A DNA stretch of 22,403 nt from JBJXFK01 sp046155505 (GTDB lineage: Bacteria > Planctomycetota > Phycisphaerae > UBA1845 > Fen-1342), in the NCBI GenBank assembly GCA_046155505.1, contig JBJXFK010000084.1, forward strand, positions 1 to 22,403. Reading direction: 5' to 3'. The first letter of the stretch is position 1, and each line of letters starts with the position of its first letter. The notes under the pieces are model-generated. The model was not told the origin of the DNA, made no database searches, and worked only from the letters and a program-made list of their open reading frames with translations. Below, piece by piece: positions 8,277-16,457 of this stretch. The position numbers were made by a program, and so were the translations under genes.

Positions 8277-8410
8277 GGGAATGCGTACCTCCAAATCCTG
8301 GCTCGCTGATGTCGGATAACTTCAGTACGCCGGTGCAACCTGCAACCCACGAACGCGTCGCGAATTTTCCTCAACCCGCCGCTGCCGCCGCATCAAAATT
8401 CTTTCTCTCA

Positions 8411-8440
8411 TCTGTGCAAATCCGTGCAATCCGTGGCAAT
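8411..8440. repeat. Degenerate 10-base tandem repeat in a spacer
   Basis: Three consecutive units, TCTGTGCAAA, TCCGTGCAAT and CCGTGGCAAT, differ by a few bases. Similar TCTGTG-rich strings are recalled as common intergenic sequence in several phyla. No function is evident. Confidence 0.45.
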
Positions 8441-8520
8441 ACCTCTTCATTCTTCCCCTTCGCGGTCCGCGCCAATCGCCCACGCAACCCGCGGAATCGG
8501 TCCCGAACACGCCGCTCCGT

Positions 8521-8526
8521 TACACT
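8521..8526 (+). promoter_or_regulatory. Candidate -10 element of a leaderless ABC-F transcript
   Basis: TACACT (4 of 6 match to TATAAT) lies 9 bases before the ATG at 8536, which would put the transcript start at or next to the start codon. There is no Shine-Dalgarno sequence before this ATG, in agreement with leaderless initiation. No clear -35 box is seen. Confidence 0.35.
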
Positions 8527-8535
8527 CCCCGCACT

Positions 8536-10476
8536 ATGGGCCTTATCCGTCTCGACCAGGTACGTAAGCAACTCGGCGACCGCATCGTCCTCGACGATCT
8601 GTCGATCGAATTCAACACCGAGCAACGCGTCGGCCTTGTCGGGCCAAACGGGGCCGGCAAGACCACGCTTTTCCGTCTGATCCTCGGCCACATGAAGCCC
8701 GAAAGCGGCGGCGTCAGCATCTCAAAGGGGCTGGAACTCGGCTACCTCGCGCAAGAGCCGGACATCGGCCTCAATCGCACGCTTCACGACGAGGTGATGA
8801 GCGCGTTCGCCGACCTGCTGGCCGTCGAAGAGCAGATGCATGCCCTCAGCGAGCAGATGGGCCACACGCCGCCCGGCCCGCAGATGGATGATTTGCTCAG
8901 CCAGTACGACAAGTTGCAGTCGCGCTTCGAGCACGAGGGCGGGTACACATATGAGCAAAAGCTCGACATGATTCTCGACGGCCTCGGATTCACCAAAAAC
9001 GACCGCACGCTGCCGATGTCAGCCCTTAGCGGCGGGCAAAAGTGCCGGGCGGCGCTGGCACGGCTGCTGCTGCGCGAACCCGAAATGCTGCTACTCGACG
9101 AGCCGACCAACCACCTCGACATCGATGCGTGTCAATGGCTCGAAGACTTTCTGGTCAAGCATCGCGGCGGCGCGATCATCATCTCGCACGATCGCTATCT
9201 GCTCGACCGCGTGGCGACGTCGATCGTCGAGGTCAACAACGGCAAGGCCCAGCACTACCCCGGCAACTACTCGAATTACGTGCAGGTCAAAGACCTCCGC
9301 CGCCTGACGCAGGAGCGGCAATTCGAGAAAGACCGCGACTTCATCGAGAAGGAAAAGCAGTTCATCGCCAAGCACATGGGTTCGCAGCGCACCGCCGAGG
9401 CCCGCGGCCGCCGCACGCGACTTGAACGCCGCCTCGGCGCGGGCGAATTCGTCACCGACCGACCGGGCGAGCAGGCGCGTGTGAAAATCGACTTCGGCAC
9501 CGCCGGCCAAATGATCAAAGAAGGCCTCGACGTGCTCGACATTCGCCGGCTCAGCAAATCCTACGGCGACAAGCCGCTGTTCAAGGATTTGTCGCTGCTG
9601 GTGCGGGCCGAGCAGAGCCTGGGCATCACGGGGCCGAACGGCACCGGCAAATCGACCCTGATCAAATGCTGCCTGGGGATGATCAAGCCCGACGAGGGCG
9701 AGTATCGCTTCTCGAACAAGGCGAGCGTCGGCTATTTCGCGCAGGAATCGACCGACCTCACGCACACCAACACCATCGTGCAGGAGATTCAGAGCATTCG
9801 CGGCGAGTGGCTCGAATCGCATTGCCGAGCATACGCAGCGCGCTTTCTGTTTCGCGGCGATGACCCGTTCAAACGCGTCGGCAGCCTGAGCGGCGGCGAG
9901 CAGAGCCGCGTGCGGTTTATGAAGATGATTTTGCGGCAGCCGAATGTACTGATCCTCGACGAGCCGACAAACCATCTGGACATCCCGTCGCGCGAGGTGC
10001 TGGAAGAGGCGCTCATGGAGTATCCGGGCACGATTATCGCCATCAGCCATGATCGCTATTTTCTGGATCGCATCTGCGATCGGCTGCTGGTGATGCGCGA
10101 CGCCGGGGCGCGGCAATTCGACTGCAATTATTCGCGCTACATGGAGATCATGGAGGAGGAACGCATCGCCGCCGAGCGAGCCGCGGCCCGCGCGGCGGAA
10201 GCGGCGAAGGCCAAAGCGGCGCGCAAGCCTGCCGCGCCGACGTCTGCGCCATCAAAGGCGTCGAAGACCAAGTCGCGATTCTGGAAGCTGTCGGTCGATG
10301 AGCTGGAGGCGAAGATCATGGAGAGCGAGACACGCATCACGCAAATCCAGGAAAAATTCGCCGCGCCGGATGTGTATCAAAACCGTACGAAACTGGACGA
10401 ATTGAACAAGCAGCTTGAGCAGGTAAAGACCGATCTGGCGGAGTTGAATGCGGAATGGGAATCGCGCGCGGCGTAG
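8536..10476 (+). CDS. ABC-F family ATPase (Uup/EttA-type), duplicated ABC domains
   Basis: The 646-residue protein has two complete ABC domains and no membrane segment. Domain 1 has the P-loop GPNGAGKT at 36-43, the signature LSGGQ at 164-168 and Walker B LLLDEPTNHLD with D188/E189. Domain 2 has GPNGTGKS at 366-373, LSGGE at 451-455 and LILDEPTNHLD with D475/E476. Between them lies the charged linker (about 240-310) that contacts tRNA and ribosome in ABC-F proteins. The C-terminus (about 540-646) is an Ala/Lys-rich stretch followed by a coiled coil, as in Uup. ABC-F proteins are soluble ribosome-associated ATPases that ease stalled translation, and some give antibiotic resistance. Which subfamily this is cannot be settled by eye. 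A hairpin followed by T-rich sequence (10485-10518) ends the unit. Confidence 0.93.
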   Translation: MGLIRLDQVRKQLGDRIVLDDLSIEFNTEQRVGLVGPNGAGKTTLFRLILGHMKPESGGVSISKGLELGYLAQEPDIGLNRTLHDEVMSAFADLLAVEEQMHALSEQMGHTPPGPQMDDLLSQYDKLQSRFEHEGGYTYEQKLDMILDGLGFTKNDRTLPMSALSGGQKCRAALARLLLREPEMLLLDEPTNHLDIDACQWLEDFLVKHRGGAIIISHDRYLLDRVATSIVEVNNGKAQHYPGNYSNYVQVKDLRRLTQERQFEKDRDFIEKEKQFIAKHMGSQRTAEARGRRTRLERRLGAGEFVTDRPGEQARVKIDFGTAGQMIKEGLDVLDIRRLSKSYGDKPLFKDLSLLVRAEQSLGITGPNGTGKSTLIKCCLGMIKPDEGEYRFSNKASVGYFAQESTDLTHTNTIVQEIQSIRGEWLESHCRAYAARFLFRGDDPFKRVGSLSGGEQSRVRFMKMILRQPNVLILDEPTNHLDIPSREVLEEALMEYPGTIIAISHDRYFLDRICDRLLVMRDAGARQFDCNYSRYMEIMEEERIAAERAAARAAEAAKAKAARKPAAPTSAPSKASKTKSRFWKLSVDELEAKIMESETRITQIQEKFAAPDVYQNRTKLDELNKQLEQVKTDLAELNAEWESRAA

Positions 10477-10484
10477 GCGCGTGG

Positions 10485-10518
10485 CATGGCTGCGTCCGTT
10501 GGCAGCCATGATTTTCTT
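10485..10518 (+). terminator. Hairpin plus T-rich tail after the ABC-F gene (also AACGG-loop palindrome copy 1)
   Basis: CATGGCTGC (10485-10493) and GCAGCCATG (10502-10510) form a perfect 9-bp stem, followed by ATTTTCTT. It starts 8 bases after the ABC-F stop and fits a rho-independent terminator. Read on the minus strand its loop is CAACGGAC, which makes it a member of the AACGG-loop repeat family, in inverted orientation to the copy at 10550. Confidence 0.7.
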
Positions 10519-10549
10519 GCGTGACAACGCGTCACTGGGCGCTCAAAGA

Positions 10550-10575
10550 CATGCTCGCAAACGGCCGCGAGCATG
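10550..10575 (+). repeat. AACGG-loop palindrome copy 2
   Basis: CATGCTCGC (10550-10558) and GCGAGCATG (10567-10575) form a perfect 9-bp stem around the loop AAACGGCC, followed by CCAC. With the inverted copy 40 bases to the left it makes a REPIN-like pair. Confidence 0.7.
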
Positions 10576-10595
10576 CCACGCGCGGCGTGCAAACC

Positions 10596-10623
10596 CGAAC
10601 CCCGAGCGCGAGCGAGCGGGGTA
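10596..10623 (+). repeat. Module A copy 2
   Basis: A 28-base unit beginning CGAACCCCGAGC and ending GAGCGGGGTA. The same-length copies at 17701 and 18684 differ at only a few positions. The ends CCCCG and CGGGG can pair. Confidence 0.7.
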
Positions 10624-10635
10624 TCAAACGTAAAC

Positions 10636-10665
10636 GAAGAAAGCAGCCGAGGGCGGCTGCTCCAC
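10636..10665 (-). repeat. AGGG-loop palindrome copy 1
   Basis: AGCAGCCG (10642-10649), loop AGGG, CGGCTGCT (10654-10661) form a perfect 8-bp stem, preceded by GAAGAA and followed by CCAC. Read on the minus strand it ends in TTTCTTC, so it could act as a terminator for the hydrolase gene that ends at 10767. Confidence 0.7.
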
Positions 10666-10693
10666 ATGAAACAGCGAGGCGTCGCTCTCCTCC

Positions 10694-10741
10694 ACAAAAA
10701 ACCATGGAGGGCCGCGGTGCTCCATCAAGAGACCGCGGCCC
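10694..10741 (-). terminator. Terminator of the hydrolase gene (contains AGGG-loop palindrome copy 2)
   Basis: GGGCCGCGGT (10709-10718) and ACCGCGGCCC (10732-10741) form a perfect 10-bp stem with a 13-base loop. On the minus strand it lies 25 bases beyond the stop at 10767 and is followed, after seven bases, by TTTTTT. The gap before the T run lowers the score. The 10701-10723 part also belongs to the AGGG-loop family, with two changes in its left arm. Confidence 0.6.
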
Positions 10742-10766
10742 CCCGCGTTTCCAACTCAGCCGATGC

Positions 10767-12881
10767 TCACCCGCACGTCGTGCCGAAGTTCGACAACAAC
10801 TCCGACAGATCGCTCAAATCCACATCACCATCGCCATCCGTATCGCCCTCGGCGATAGTCATGCCGCTCGTCTGCCCGAAATTCGCCAAGAGCGTCGACA
10901 GATCGGTCAGATCGATGTCGCCGTCGCCATCTACGTCGCCGGGGCACGGGAAAATCTCCAGCCGGATGCGCGTCGGATCGATCGGCACGCGCAACCCCGT
11001 GACGACCACCACGCCGTCTTCCTCAGATTCCGTCGCACCGCTCTGCACCACCACACTCGTGGCGACATCGGTCGCGGTCCAGTGCATGCCGCGCCCCTTG
11101 CCCGGCAGGAAATTCGCCACCTTGCGCGGCGCGATGTCCATCGTGATTTCTGCGAACGGACTGTTGTCGATCGTTACTGCGGACAGGCCGGTCAGAAAGA
11201 GGGTGCACTCCCAACGATTCGCCGCATCTACGATCGACGTGCGATCCCAGTCGAGATAACCGCCCCAAGTGCCGAACGCATCGCCTTCATTCGGCTCGCC
11301 CGGACCAGGGTCCGGCTGCCGACCGGCGAGATTCGGATCGACATCGGCGTTGAACAAACCCGGATACGACTGATTCGCGCGATACTCGTCCACCAGGTAC
11401 TGCCCCGCCGCCCGATACGTACGCACCGGCGCGACCCACTGGCCAATGTCCGGCCACGGACCGGTATGACCGTCCGCCGCGTCGTTGGCCTCGGTGTGCC
11501 ACTGTTCGACGCCGTGCTCGCGCTCATCCCAGAAGACCATGTAGCCCATGCGCGAGTCGTTTAACGTGTCGACTACAGCCCGCTGCTCAGGCGTCCAAGA
11601 CGCCGAATCGGTCTCGTCGCGCTTGCCATAGAAGAACCGCGTCAACGCGAAATCGCGCTCCTCGGAAATCCGCGTTGTCATCGTGAACACATCGGTCGTG
11701 CCGAGCGCGCCGACATCCGACAACTCAAGGTTCGTCGCGAGATTCTGCTCCCAATCGCCGCGCAGGAAGTTTTCCTGTCCCGCGGCGGCGTCTGCCAAGT
11801 TACTCGCCGGCGTGTACGAAATTGCCGCGCAGAATCGCTCGGGCCGCTGGCGTGTCAAATGCGATGTGCCGCGCCCGCCGCCGCTGTGCCCGACCATCGC
11901 GACGCGGAGCGGATCGACCTCGATCGGCGACCGATTGCTCAGCAGCCAATCGAGAATGTAATGCACCCGCCGCTGCGTGAAATTCACGACCACCGCATCA
12001 TTCGGCGGATTCACGCGCGGCGTCGAATCAAACGGGTCGCATTGCGTCGTGTAGCCAAACCACGATGTGTTGCTGCGCCCGAGCACGCCTTCGATATTCG
12101 CGTAGTAGCTGTCGTCAGGCGTGACGACGATGCCGTCCTCGAGATCGAGCGACATATTCGAGCGAGCCGCGATGCCGGGCCGAAAGAGCTGATACTCGCC
12201 GCCGCCGCCGTGAATCGCGAACAGGCACGATGCCGGCCCGCCGGGCAGCGCGTTATTCGGCCGAGTGATCGTGAACACATGCGGCACGCCGTTCTTGTCG
12301 GCGTCGGCCAGCACCGGAATGTCCGGGCGCTGGTTGTCGTAATCGTCGCGACCGTCGGCCCAGATCACATACGCGGTGTACGGATGGTTGCCCGGCGTGA
12401 AACCGCTGAACTGCGGCTGCGGGCGAATGTACTCGCCCGCCGGGTTGTAGTTGAACGCTGTCGCGTCGCTGTTGCCCGCAACGACATTCACCGACCCGGT
12501 ATCGACGACGGCAAAAAACAGGTTGCCCGAGACTCGCGGCGTGAACGCGAACGCGCCTTCGTCGATTGCAAGTCGATAGAAACCGCCACCCGCCGGCAGC
12601 GGCACCTGCAACCGCGCGGCGGGCTGAAGCGCCTGGAGCCGCGCGCCAGTGTATTCGGGGTAAAACAACCTGCCGACGCGTGTCATGTTGGCGACGTTGG
12701 CCTGCACGCCCGGCGACGCGTAAATCTCAACCGTATCGGTCGGCGCCGCCGGCGGGGCTGGGAATTGCCAGACGACGAACACCTGCCCGTCGGCGTACCA
12801 GGCGCGCACATTGAACGGCTGCGCGGCGGCCGTCGCCGAAGCGTGGCCGAGTGCTGATGCTGCGAGTGCATAGCGAAGCAT
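10767..12881 (-). CDS. Secreted alpha/beta hydrolase with C-terminal dockerin-like repeats
   Basis: The 704-residue product starts with a short signal peptide (MLRYALAASALGHASATAAAQ). An N-terminal beta-rich part (about 22-110, NVRAWYADGQVFVVWQFPAPP) resembles a fibronectin-III-like module. The hydrolase core contains FAIHGGGG (oxyanion-hole region) and the nucleophile elbow GHSGGG with S333. It is followed by a long stretch rich in Trp, Asp and His where the acid and His of the triad probably lie. The tail (646-704) is CPGDVDGDGDIDLTDLSTLL plus GDTDGDGDVDLSDLSELL, bounded by C646 and C703, and is the same module as in the propeller protein. Probably a secreted esterase or peptidase-like enzyme. 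The substrate cannot be told. The start was chosen for the signal peptide and AAGGGG upstream. The open frame extends 40 codons further without support. Confidence 0.82.
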   Translation of the reverse strand: MLRYALAASALGHASATAAAQPFNVRAWYADGQVFVVWQFPAPPAAPTDTVEIYASPGVQANVANMTRVGRLFYPEYTGARLQALQPAARLQVPLPAGGGFYRLAIDEGAFAFTPRVSGNLFFAVVDTGSVNVVAGNSDATAFNYNPAGEYIRPQPQFSGFTPGNHPYTAYVIWADGRDDYDNQRPDIPVLADADKNGVPHVFTITRPNNALPGGPASCLFAIHGGGGEYQLFRPGIAARSNMSLDLEDGIVVTPDDSYYANIEGVLGRSNTSWFGYTTQCDPFDSTPRVNPPNDAVVVNFTQRRVHYILDWLLSNRSPIEVDPLRVAMVGHSGGGRGTSHLTRQRPERFCAAISYTPASNLADAAAGQENFLRGDWEQNLATNLELSDVGALGTTDVFTMTTRISEERDFALTRFFYGKRDETDSASWTPEQRAVVDTLNDSRMGYMVFWDEREHGVEQWHTEANDAADGHTGPWPDIGQWVAPVRTYRAAGQYLVDEYRANQSYPGLFNADVDPNLAGRQPDPGPGEPNEGDAFGTWGGYLDWDRTSIVDAANRWECTLFLTGLSAVTIDNSPFAEITMDIAPRKVANFLPGKGRGMHWTATDVATSVVVQSGATESEEDGVVVVTGLRVPIDPTRIRLEIFPCPGDVDGDGDIDLTDLSTLLANFGQTSGMTIAEGDTDGDGDVDLSDLSELLSNFGTTCG

Positions 12882-13079
12882 GAATCCACCCCTTGTTGCA
12901 TGATGCGTGCATTGAATTGACCGGGACATCCAGAAACGCCAGATGTCGCACACACCATCTCGAACAACAGCCGAGCGGACGATTCTCCGCCGTGCGCGCA
13001 CGAAACTCCATGAAGATTTCGTGAATTCGAATGATCAGCGCGTGAGTTTCCGAAGCGTGCGGGGTGCGACGTTCGGCGC

Positions 13080-13106
13080 CATGCCGTCGACCGTTGCGCC
13101 GGCATG
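13080..13106 (-). repeat. AACGG-loop palindrome copy 3
   Basis: On the minus strand CATGCCGGCG, loop CAACGGT, CGACGGCATG form a 10-bp stem with one mismatch, followed by GCGC instead of NCAC. It lies 64 bases beyond the stop of the PIN-TRAM gene, where a terminator would be expected. It is the most diverged copy. Confidence 0.55.
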
Positions 13107-13169
13107 TCGTTGGATGGGCTACGCGCACCATTCGCCGGCTCACGCAATGCGTTGGCGCGATCCCCCGAA

Positions 13170-14258
13170 CTACGACGGCGCGCCTTCGCTCGGCGAAAAC
13201 CGCCGCTGCGGGCGGCGCGGGGCGGCCGCCGTGCCCTCGGGACGCCCAAAAATCATGCGGCCCGCCGAGGTTTGCAGCACGCTGGTGACGGTCAGCGTCA
13301 TTTCTTCGTTCACGCGATCGCGGGCGTTTTCGACCACGACCATCGTGCCGTCTTCGAGATAGCCGACGCCCTGACCCTGCTCCTCGCCCGGCTTGATGAT
13401 GCGCACGGTCATCGTTTCGCCCGGCATCACCACCGGCTTGAGCGCGTTGGCCAGGTCATTGATATTGATCACGGTCACGCCGCGAAGCTGCGCGATTTTG
13501 TTGAGGTTGTAGTCGTTGGTGACGATGCGGCCGTCCATCTTCTTGCCCAGCGCGACGAGCATCTGATCGACGTCGCCGGTGTCCTCGCCGGCGGGCAGGC
13601 GTGCGTCGCTGATCTTGATCTCGACCTTGTCGTTGGTTTGCAGCTTGTTCAGCATGTCGAGGCCGCGGCGACCGCGATTGCGTTTGAGCTTGTCGTTGCT
13701 GTCGGCGATGGTCTGCAATTCTTGCAGCACGAAGCGCGGGATGATGAGGGCCGAATCGATAATCGCTGTGTCGCAGATGTCGGCCACGCGACCGTCGATG
13801 ATCACGCTCGTATCGAGGATCAGCGGGCGCGCGCCGCGCGTCTGCTTGGCGAACTCGACGTAGGGAATGACAAAGCGGATGTCGTCCTTGGTCTGCAGGA
13901 TAAAGCTCATCGACAGATAACAACAGACCAGGCCCAGCAGCAGTTTGGTCGCCTTGAGCGTCGGGTTGTTGGGTTCGAAGTGCGTCGCCATGAAAGCCTC
14001 GGCGAGCAGATCGACAACGAGGCCGAGTCCCCACGCCGCGACCATGCCGACCACGAGGCCGAGAAACGCGCCCGACAGGGCGGCGAGCGACTTGCGGGGC
14101 AGCACGACATCGACCGAGATGAGCACGAGGCCGACGAAAATCGCCGACACCATGAACCAGAAGCGGAGTTGCGTTTCGGAACCCTCGTCCCCGACCGCGG
14201 AGAACGCGACGGCGGCGATCATGACGATAAAGATGGCTCTGAGTGCCCAGAGGAGCAT
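13170..14258 (-). CDS. Membrane-anchored PIN-TRAM domain protein (YacL-like)
   Basis: The 362-residue protein has four predicted membrane segments (about 3-22, 33-52, 58-86 and 104-122). A PIN nuclease domain (about 145-270) follows with the four acidic metal ligands D149 (LILDTSVIIDGR), E180 (VLQELQTIAD), D231 (GDVDQMLVAL) and D249 (TNDYNL). The TRAM RNA-binding domain is at about 275-335 (VVMPGETMTVRIIKPGEEQGQGVGYLEDG). This domain order is that of Bacillus YacL and its homologues across Gram-positives and planctomycetes. The activity is presumed to be RNA cleavage at the membrane, but the target is not established. GGAGA lies 9 bases before the start. The Arg/Pro-rich last 25 residues are likely disordered. 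Confidence 0.9.
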   Translation of the reverse strand: MLLWALRAIFIVMIAAVAFSAVGDEGSETQLRFWFMVSAIFVGLVLISVDVVLPRKSLAALSGAFLGLVVGMVAAWGLGLVVDLLAEAFMATHFEPNNPTLKATKLLLGLVCCYLSMSFILQTKDDIRFVIPYVEFAKQTRGARPLILDTSVIIDGRVADICDTAIIDSALIIPRFVLQELQTIADSNDKLKRNRGRRGLDMLNKLQTNDKVEIKISDARLPAGEDTGDVDQMLVALGKKMDGRIVTNDYNLNKIAQLRGVTVININDLANALKPVVMPGETMTVRIIKPGEEQGQGVGYLEDGTMVVVENARDRVNEEMTLTVTSVLQTSAGRMIFGRPEGTAAAPRRPQRRFSPSEGAPS

Positions 14259-14476
14259 GATAGATAATCTCCGGCGGCCAACGAACGTCGGCAGTTACGT
14301 CGAACGGCCCGATGATGAGTTGAACACTGCCGCTGACATTCTACCCGGGCTGATAACGAATTTCCGCCACATTGGTTGCGCATTCAGAAGTACGATCGTG
14401 AATGTCGGTCGAATCGCCCCGCCTTGCATGAGCCGGCAGGTGGTCGGCAGAGCCGCGCCGCGACCGAAAAATCGCC

Positions 14477-14503
14477 GAAACTTTTCATGGGGTGAGCCGG
14501 GTC
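14477..14503 (+). promoter_or_regulatory. Candidate ECF-type promoter before the sigma factor gene
   Basis: GAAACTTTT (from 14477) resembles the AAC-containing -35 element of ECF promoters, and GTC (14501-14503) could be the -10. The spacing is about two bases longer than usual. The site lies some 50 bases before the sigma factor start, as expected for autoregulation. This is weak evidence. Confidence 0.3.
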
Positions 14504-14555
14504 ACGAGCGACCCATCGATGTCTACGCGGTCGAATTGAGTGCATCGGAGACGGC

Positions 14556-15164
14556 ATGTTGTTTCAGGGGGATATCGAGAGCCGCGCGGCTGACGGGAAC
14601 CCGCCACTGCCGCCGGCGCCCATGAAACATGCCGATTTGCTGGCTGTTTTTCAGGCTGCCGCTCGCGGGTTGTATCGATATGTGGTCGTGCGGCTGGATC
14701 ACGACCACGCCGCCGCCGACGACCTGATGCAGCAACTCTGGCTGGAAATTTCGCGCGACGCAGGCAGCGGTATTTCAGCAGCGGGCGACGCCGAAGCGTG
14801 GATGCGCGGCGTCGCCCGAAATCTGGTGCGCCGGTACTGGCGAACGCTGACTCGACCCGGGCGCGGACGCCCGATGGCCGACGCGGCGATCGCGGCCGAG
14901 CTGGCCGAAGTGCTCGACCGCGAGGAATTGCCGAGCGAGTTTTTGCAGCGCAGCGAAACGCGCGAGCAGATATTGCTCGCACTCACGCTGCTGCCCGCCG
15001 ACGATCAGGATTTGCTGATTCGAACTCACTTTCGCGGCGAGCGTCAGGATGACATCGCCCGCGAATTGAACATAACGGTGCGCGCGGTGGAGGGGCGGCT
15101 GTATCGCGCCCGCCGCGCCATGCGTGATCTGCTCTCTCATCTGGATCCAAACGAAGCTTCGTAG
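14556..15164 (+). CDS. ECF-type RNA polymerase sigma factor
   Basis: The 202-residue protein has sigma region 2 (about 28-90: LFRAAARGLYRYVVVRLDHD-like start, then AADDLMQQLWLEISR and the promoter-melting helix EAWMRGVARNLVRRYWR). Region 4 (about 142-192) has LLPADDQDLLIRTHFRGERQ followed by the helix-turn-helix DDIARELNITVRAVEGRLYRARRAMRDLL. Regions 1.1 and 3 are absent, as in ECF factors. Such sigma factors switch on a small regulon and are usually held by a membrane anti-sigma factor. The gene 73 bases downstream encodes a one-span membrane protein, the natural candidate. GGAGA lies 4-5 bases before the ATG. A second ATG at 14622 has no ribosome site. Stimulus and regulon are unknown. Confidence 0.92.
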   Translation: MLFQGDIESRAADGNPPLPPAPMKHADLLAVFQAAARGLYRYVVVRLDHDHAAADDLMQQLWLEISRDAGSGISAAGDAEAWMRGVARNLVRRYWRTLTRPGRGRPMADAAIAAELAEVLDREELPSEFLQRSETREQILLALTLLPADDQDLLIRTHFRGERQDDIARELNITVRAVEGRLYRARRAMRDLLSHLDPNEAS

Positions 15165-15227
15165 TGGTGCCCTTGTCCGAGGTCTGCGACCGATGCCTAG
15201 GCGACGTTCGCTCGGGCGAAATTTTCT

Positions 15228-15232
15228 GGAGA
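15228..15232 (+). promoter_or_regulatory. Shine-Dalgarno site that fixes the start at 15238
   Basis: GGAGA stands 5 bases before the ATG at 15238. Earlier starts would place this gene inside the sigma factor gene and have no such site. Confidence 0.6.
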
Positions 15233-15237
15233 ACGAC

Positions 15238-16326
15238 ATGACGCGCGATGAACGCATGCTGGAACGCAACTTTGACCGCATCGGTCATCAGGTGCCGCTT
15301 CCCGCCGAGCCGAGCGACGAGCAAGTCGCTCGCTGGACAGGCGGCAGCTCCGGCGGTGCGACGCGCCGGAGGAATCGCACGATGCTACGAAAGCTGTTCG
15401 TGACGGGCGGATTTGGGATTGCGGCTGCGGCCGCGATCGTGTTCACCATGCTGGCCCAGTCGCCGAGCGTGGCCAGCGCGGCGCAAATTTTCGCCGAGGC
15501 CCGCAGCGCGATCGAGCGGCTGCGCCTGGCGCGGATCGAGTTTCGCGACGTGGTCTGGAAGCACTATCGGCTGAACCTGACGGCGCACGTGGCCATGAAC
15601 GAGTCGGGCGAACTCGAGTCGGCGCGGATTCAGACGCGCAACGAAAACGTGCCGTTCGGCTATGACGAACCCGACTTTTCGATCCAGTGGGACATGGAAG
15701 GCAGCGACCACGAGCACACGTTTGTCAGCTCGCCGACCGGAGCGTGGAGCTATCTGAAACTCACGCGGCTCGCGGAGGATTTTGCGGAACGCAATCCCGA
15801 TGCGAATCTGCTCGCGCCGCTGGTTGAGGCAGCGAAGGCGGGCGCATACGTCGATCGGCAACGGCGGCTCGGCGGCAAGGCGGTCTGGTTTACGGCGAAT
15901 CTGAATGTCATCGGCCTGGCGGATCGCGAAAAGTTTTCGAAGCTCGTGCGCGCGGTGGAGCAAAAAGCGGCAGTGATCGAGGTCGAGCACCTCGACGGCG
16001 GGCGAATGGTGCTGCGTGCGTCGGACTATCAAGGCCGCACGGGCGAAGTGTTCCAACTGTTCACATGGCAGGGTCGGCAAGACGACTTGATCGACGAGAT
16101 TTTTTCGAAGGCGATCTTTGAGGTGACGATCGGCAAGGACGGCATCGAGAAAATCCGCATCACGAACGTCGCCCACGGCGGCGAGATCGAGGCGAGCTTT
16201 GACGAGCGCATAAACGATTTCGACGCAACTCGGCTCATGCAGGTGGAAGAGATGAAACGCGTGCCGGGCGAGGTGATCTCGGCGGAGTTGCTGCGAAAGC
16301 TGAAGCCGGGCGGGCGCAAAGAGTAA
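15238..16326 (+). CDS. Single-span membrane protein, candidate anti-sigma factor
   Basis: The 362-residue protein has a cytoplasmic N-terminal part of about 50 residues (LPAEPSDEQVARW), one membrane segment (about 52-73, LFVTGGFGIAAAAAIVFTML) and a large exported domain (about 80-362). There is no zinc-binding HxxxCxxC anti-sigma motif. The exported domain begins SAAQIFAEARSAIERLRLARI and looks like a mixed alpha/beta fold, which I do not recognise. The position directly after an ECF sigma gene, in the same direction and before a strong terminator, suggests it is the cognate membrane sensor or anti-sigma protein. This is inferred from context, not from a domain. A planctomycete membrane protein with no role in sigma control is the alternative. 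Confidence 0.6.
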   Translation: MTRDERMLERNFDRIGHQVPLPAEPSDEQVARWTGGSSGGATRRRNRTMLRKLFVTGGFGIAAAAAIVFTMLAQSPSVASAAQIFAEARSAIERLRLARIEFRDVVWKHYRLNLTAHVAMNESGELESARIQTRNENVPFGYDEPDFSIQWDMEGSDHEHTFVSSPTGAWSYLKLTRLAEDFAERNPDANLLAPLVEAAKAGAYVDRQRRLGGKAVWFTANLNVIGLADREKFSKLVRAVEQKAAVIEVEHLDGGRMVLRASDYQGRTGEVFQLFTWQGRQDDLIDEIFSKAIFEVTIGKDGIEKIRITNVAHGGEIEASFDERINDFDATRLMQVEEMKRVPGEVISAELLRKLKPGGRKE

Positions 16327-16363
16327 GTCGCGAACGCACGTTGGACGGTTGTTGGTTTGGATG

Positions 16364-16405
16364 GCGCGGCGGGCGGCTTTCGGGTCGCCCGCCGCGTGTT
16401 TTCTC
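16364..16405 (+). terminator. Strong rho-independent terminator of the sigma factor operon
   Basis: An 11-bp GC-only stem (left arm 16365-16375, right arm 16386-16396), extended by a G-T pair, with a 10-base loop, is followed by GTTTTCTC. It lies 38 bases after the stop at 16326. Confidence 0.8.
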
Positions 16406-16423
16406 GCTTGCTTGCAGGGCAAT

Positions 16424-16453
16424 GTGGAGCAGCCGCCCTCGGCTGCTTTCTTC
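16424..16453 (+). repeat. AGGG-loop palindrome copy 3 (inverted), terminator-like
   Basis: AGCAGCCG (16428-16435), CCCT, CGGCTGCT (16440-16447) is the exact reverse complement of the stem at 10642-10661. In this orientation it is followed by TTCTTC, so it can serve as a second terminator after the sigma operon. Confidence 0.7.
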
Positions 16454-16457
16454 AAGG

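Noticed and set aside
10485..10741. CRISPR array
   Set aside because: The repeats are of different families, unevenly spaced and palindromic with variable arms. There are no uniform spacers and no cas genes.
10521..12857. Two long plus-strand frames opposite the hydrolase gene
   Set aside because: Both are Arg/His-rich shadows. The first starts within spacer palindromes. The minus strand has a signal peptide, GHSGG and dockerin-like repeats.
13104..14267. Plus-strand frame of 387 codons opposite the PIN-TRAM gene
   Set aside because: The composition is typical of an antisense shadow (runs of His, Asp, Arg, Val), whereas the minus strand has all four PIN acidic residues.
15124..15237. Longer start for the membrane protein, overlapping the sigma factor gene
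   Set aside because: The extra 38 residues have no ribosome site and are read from the sigma factor's C-terminal codons in another frame, while GGAGA precedes the ATG at 15238.
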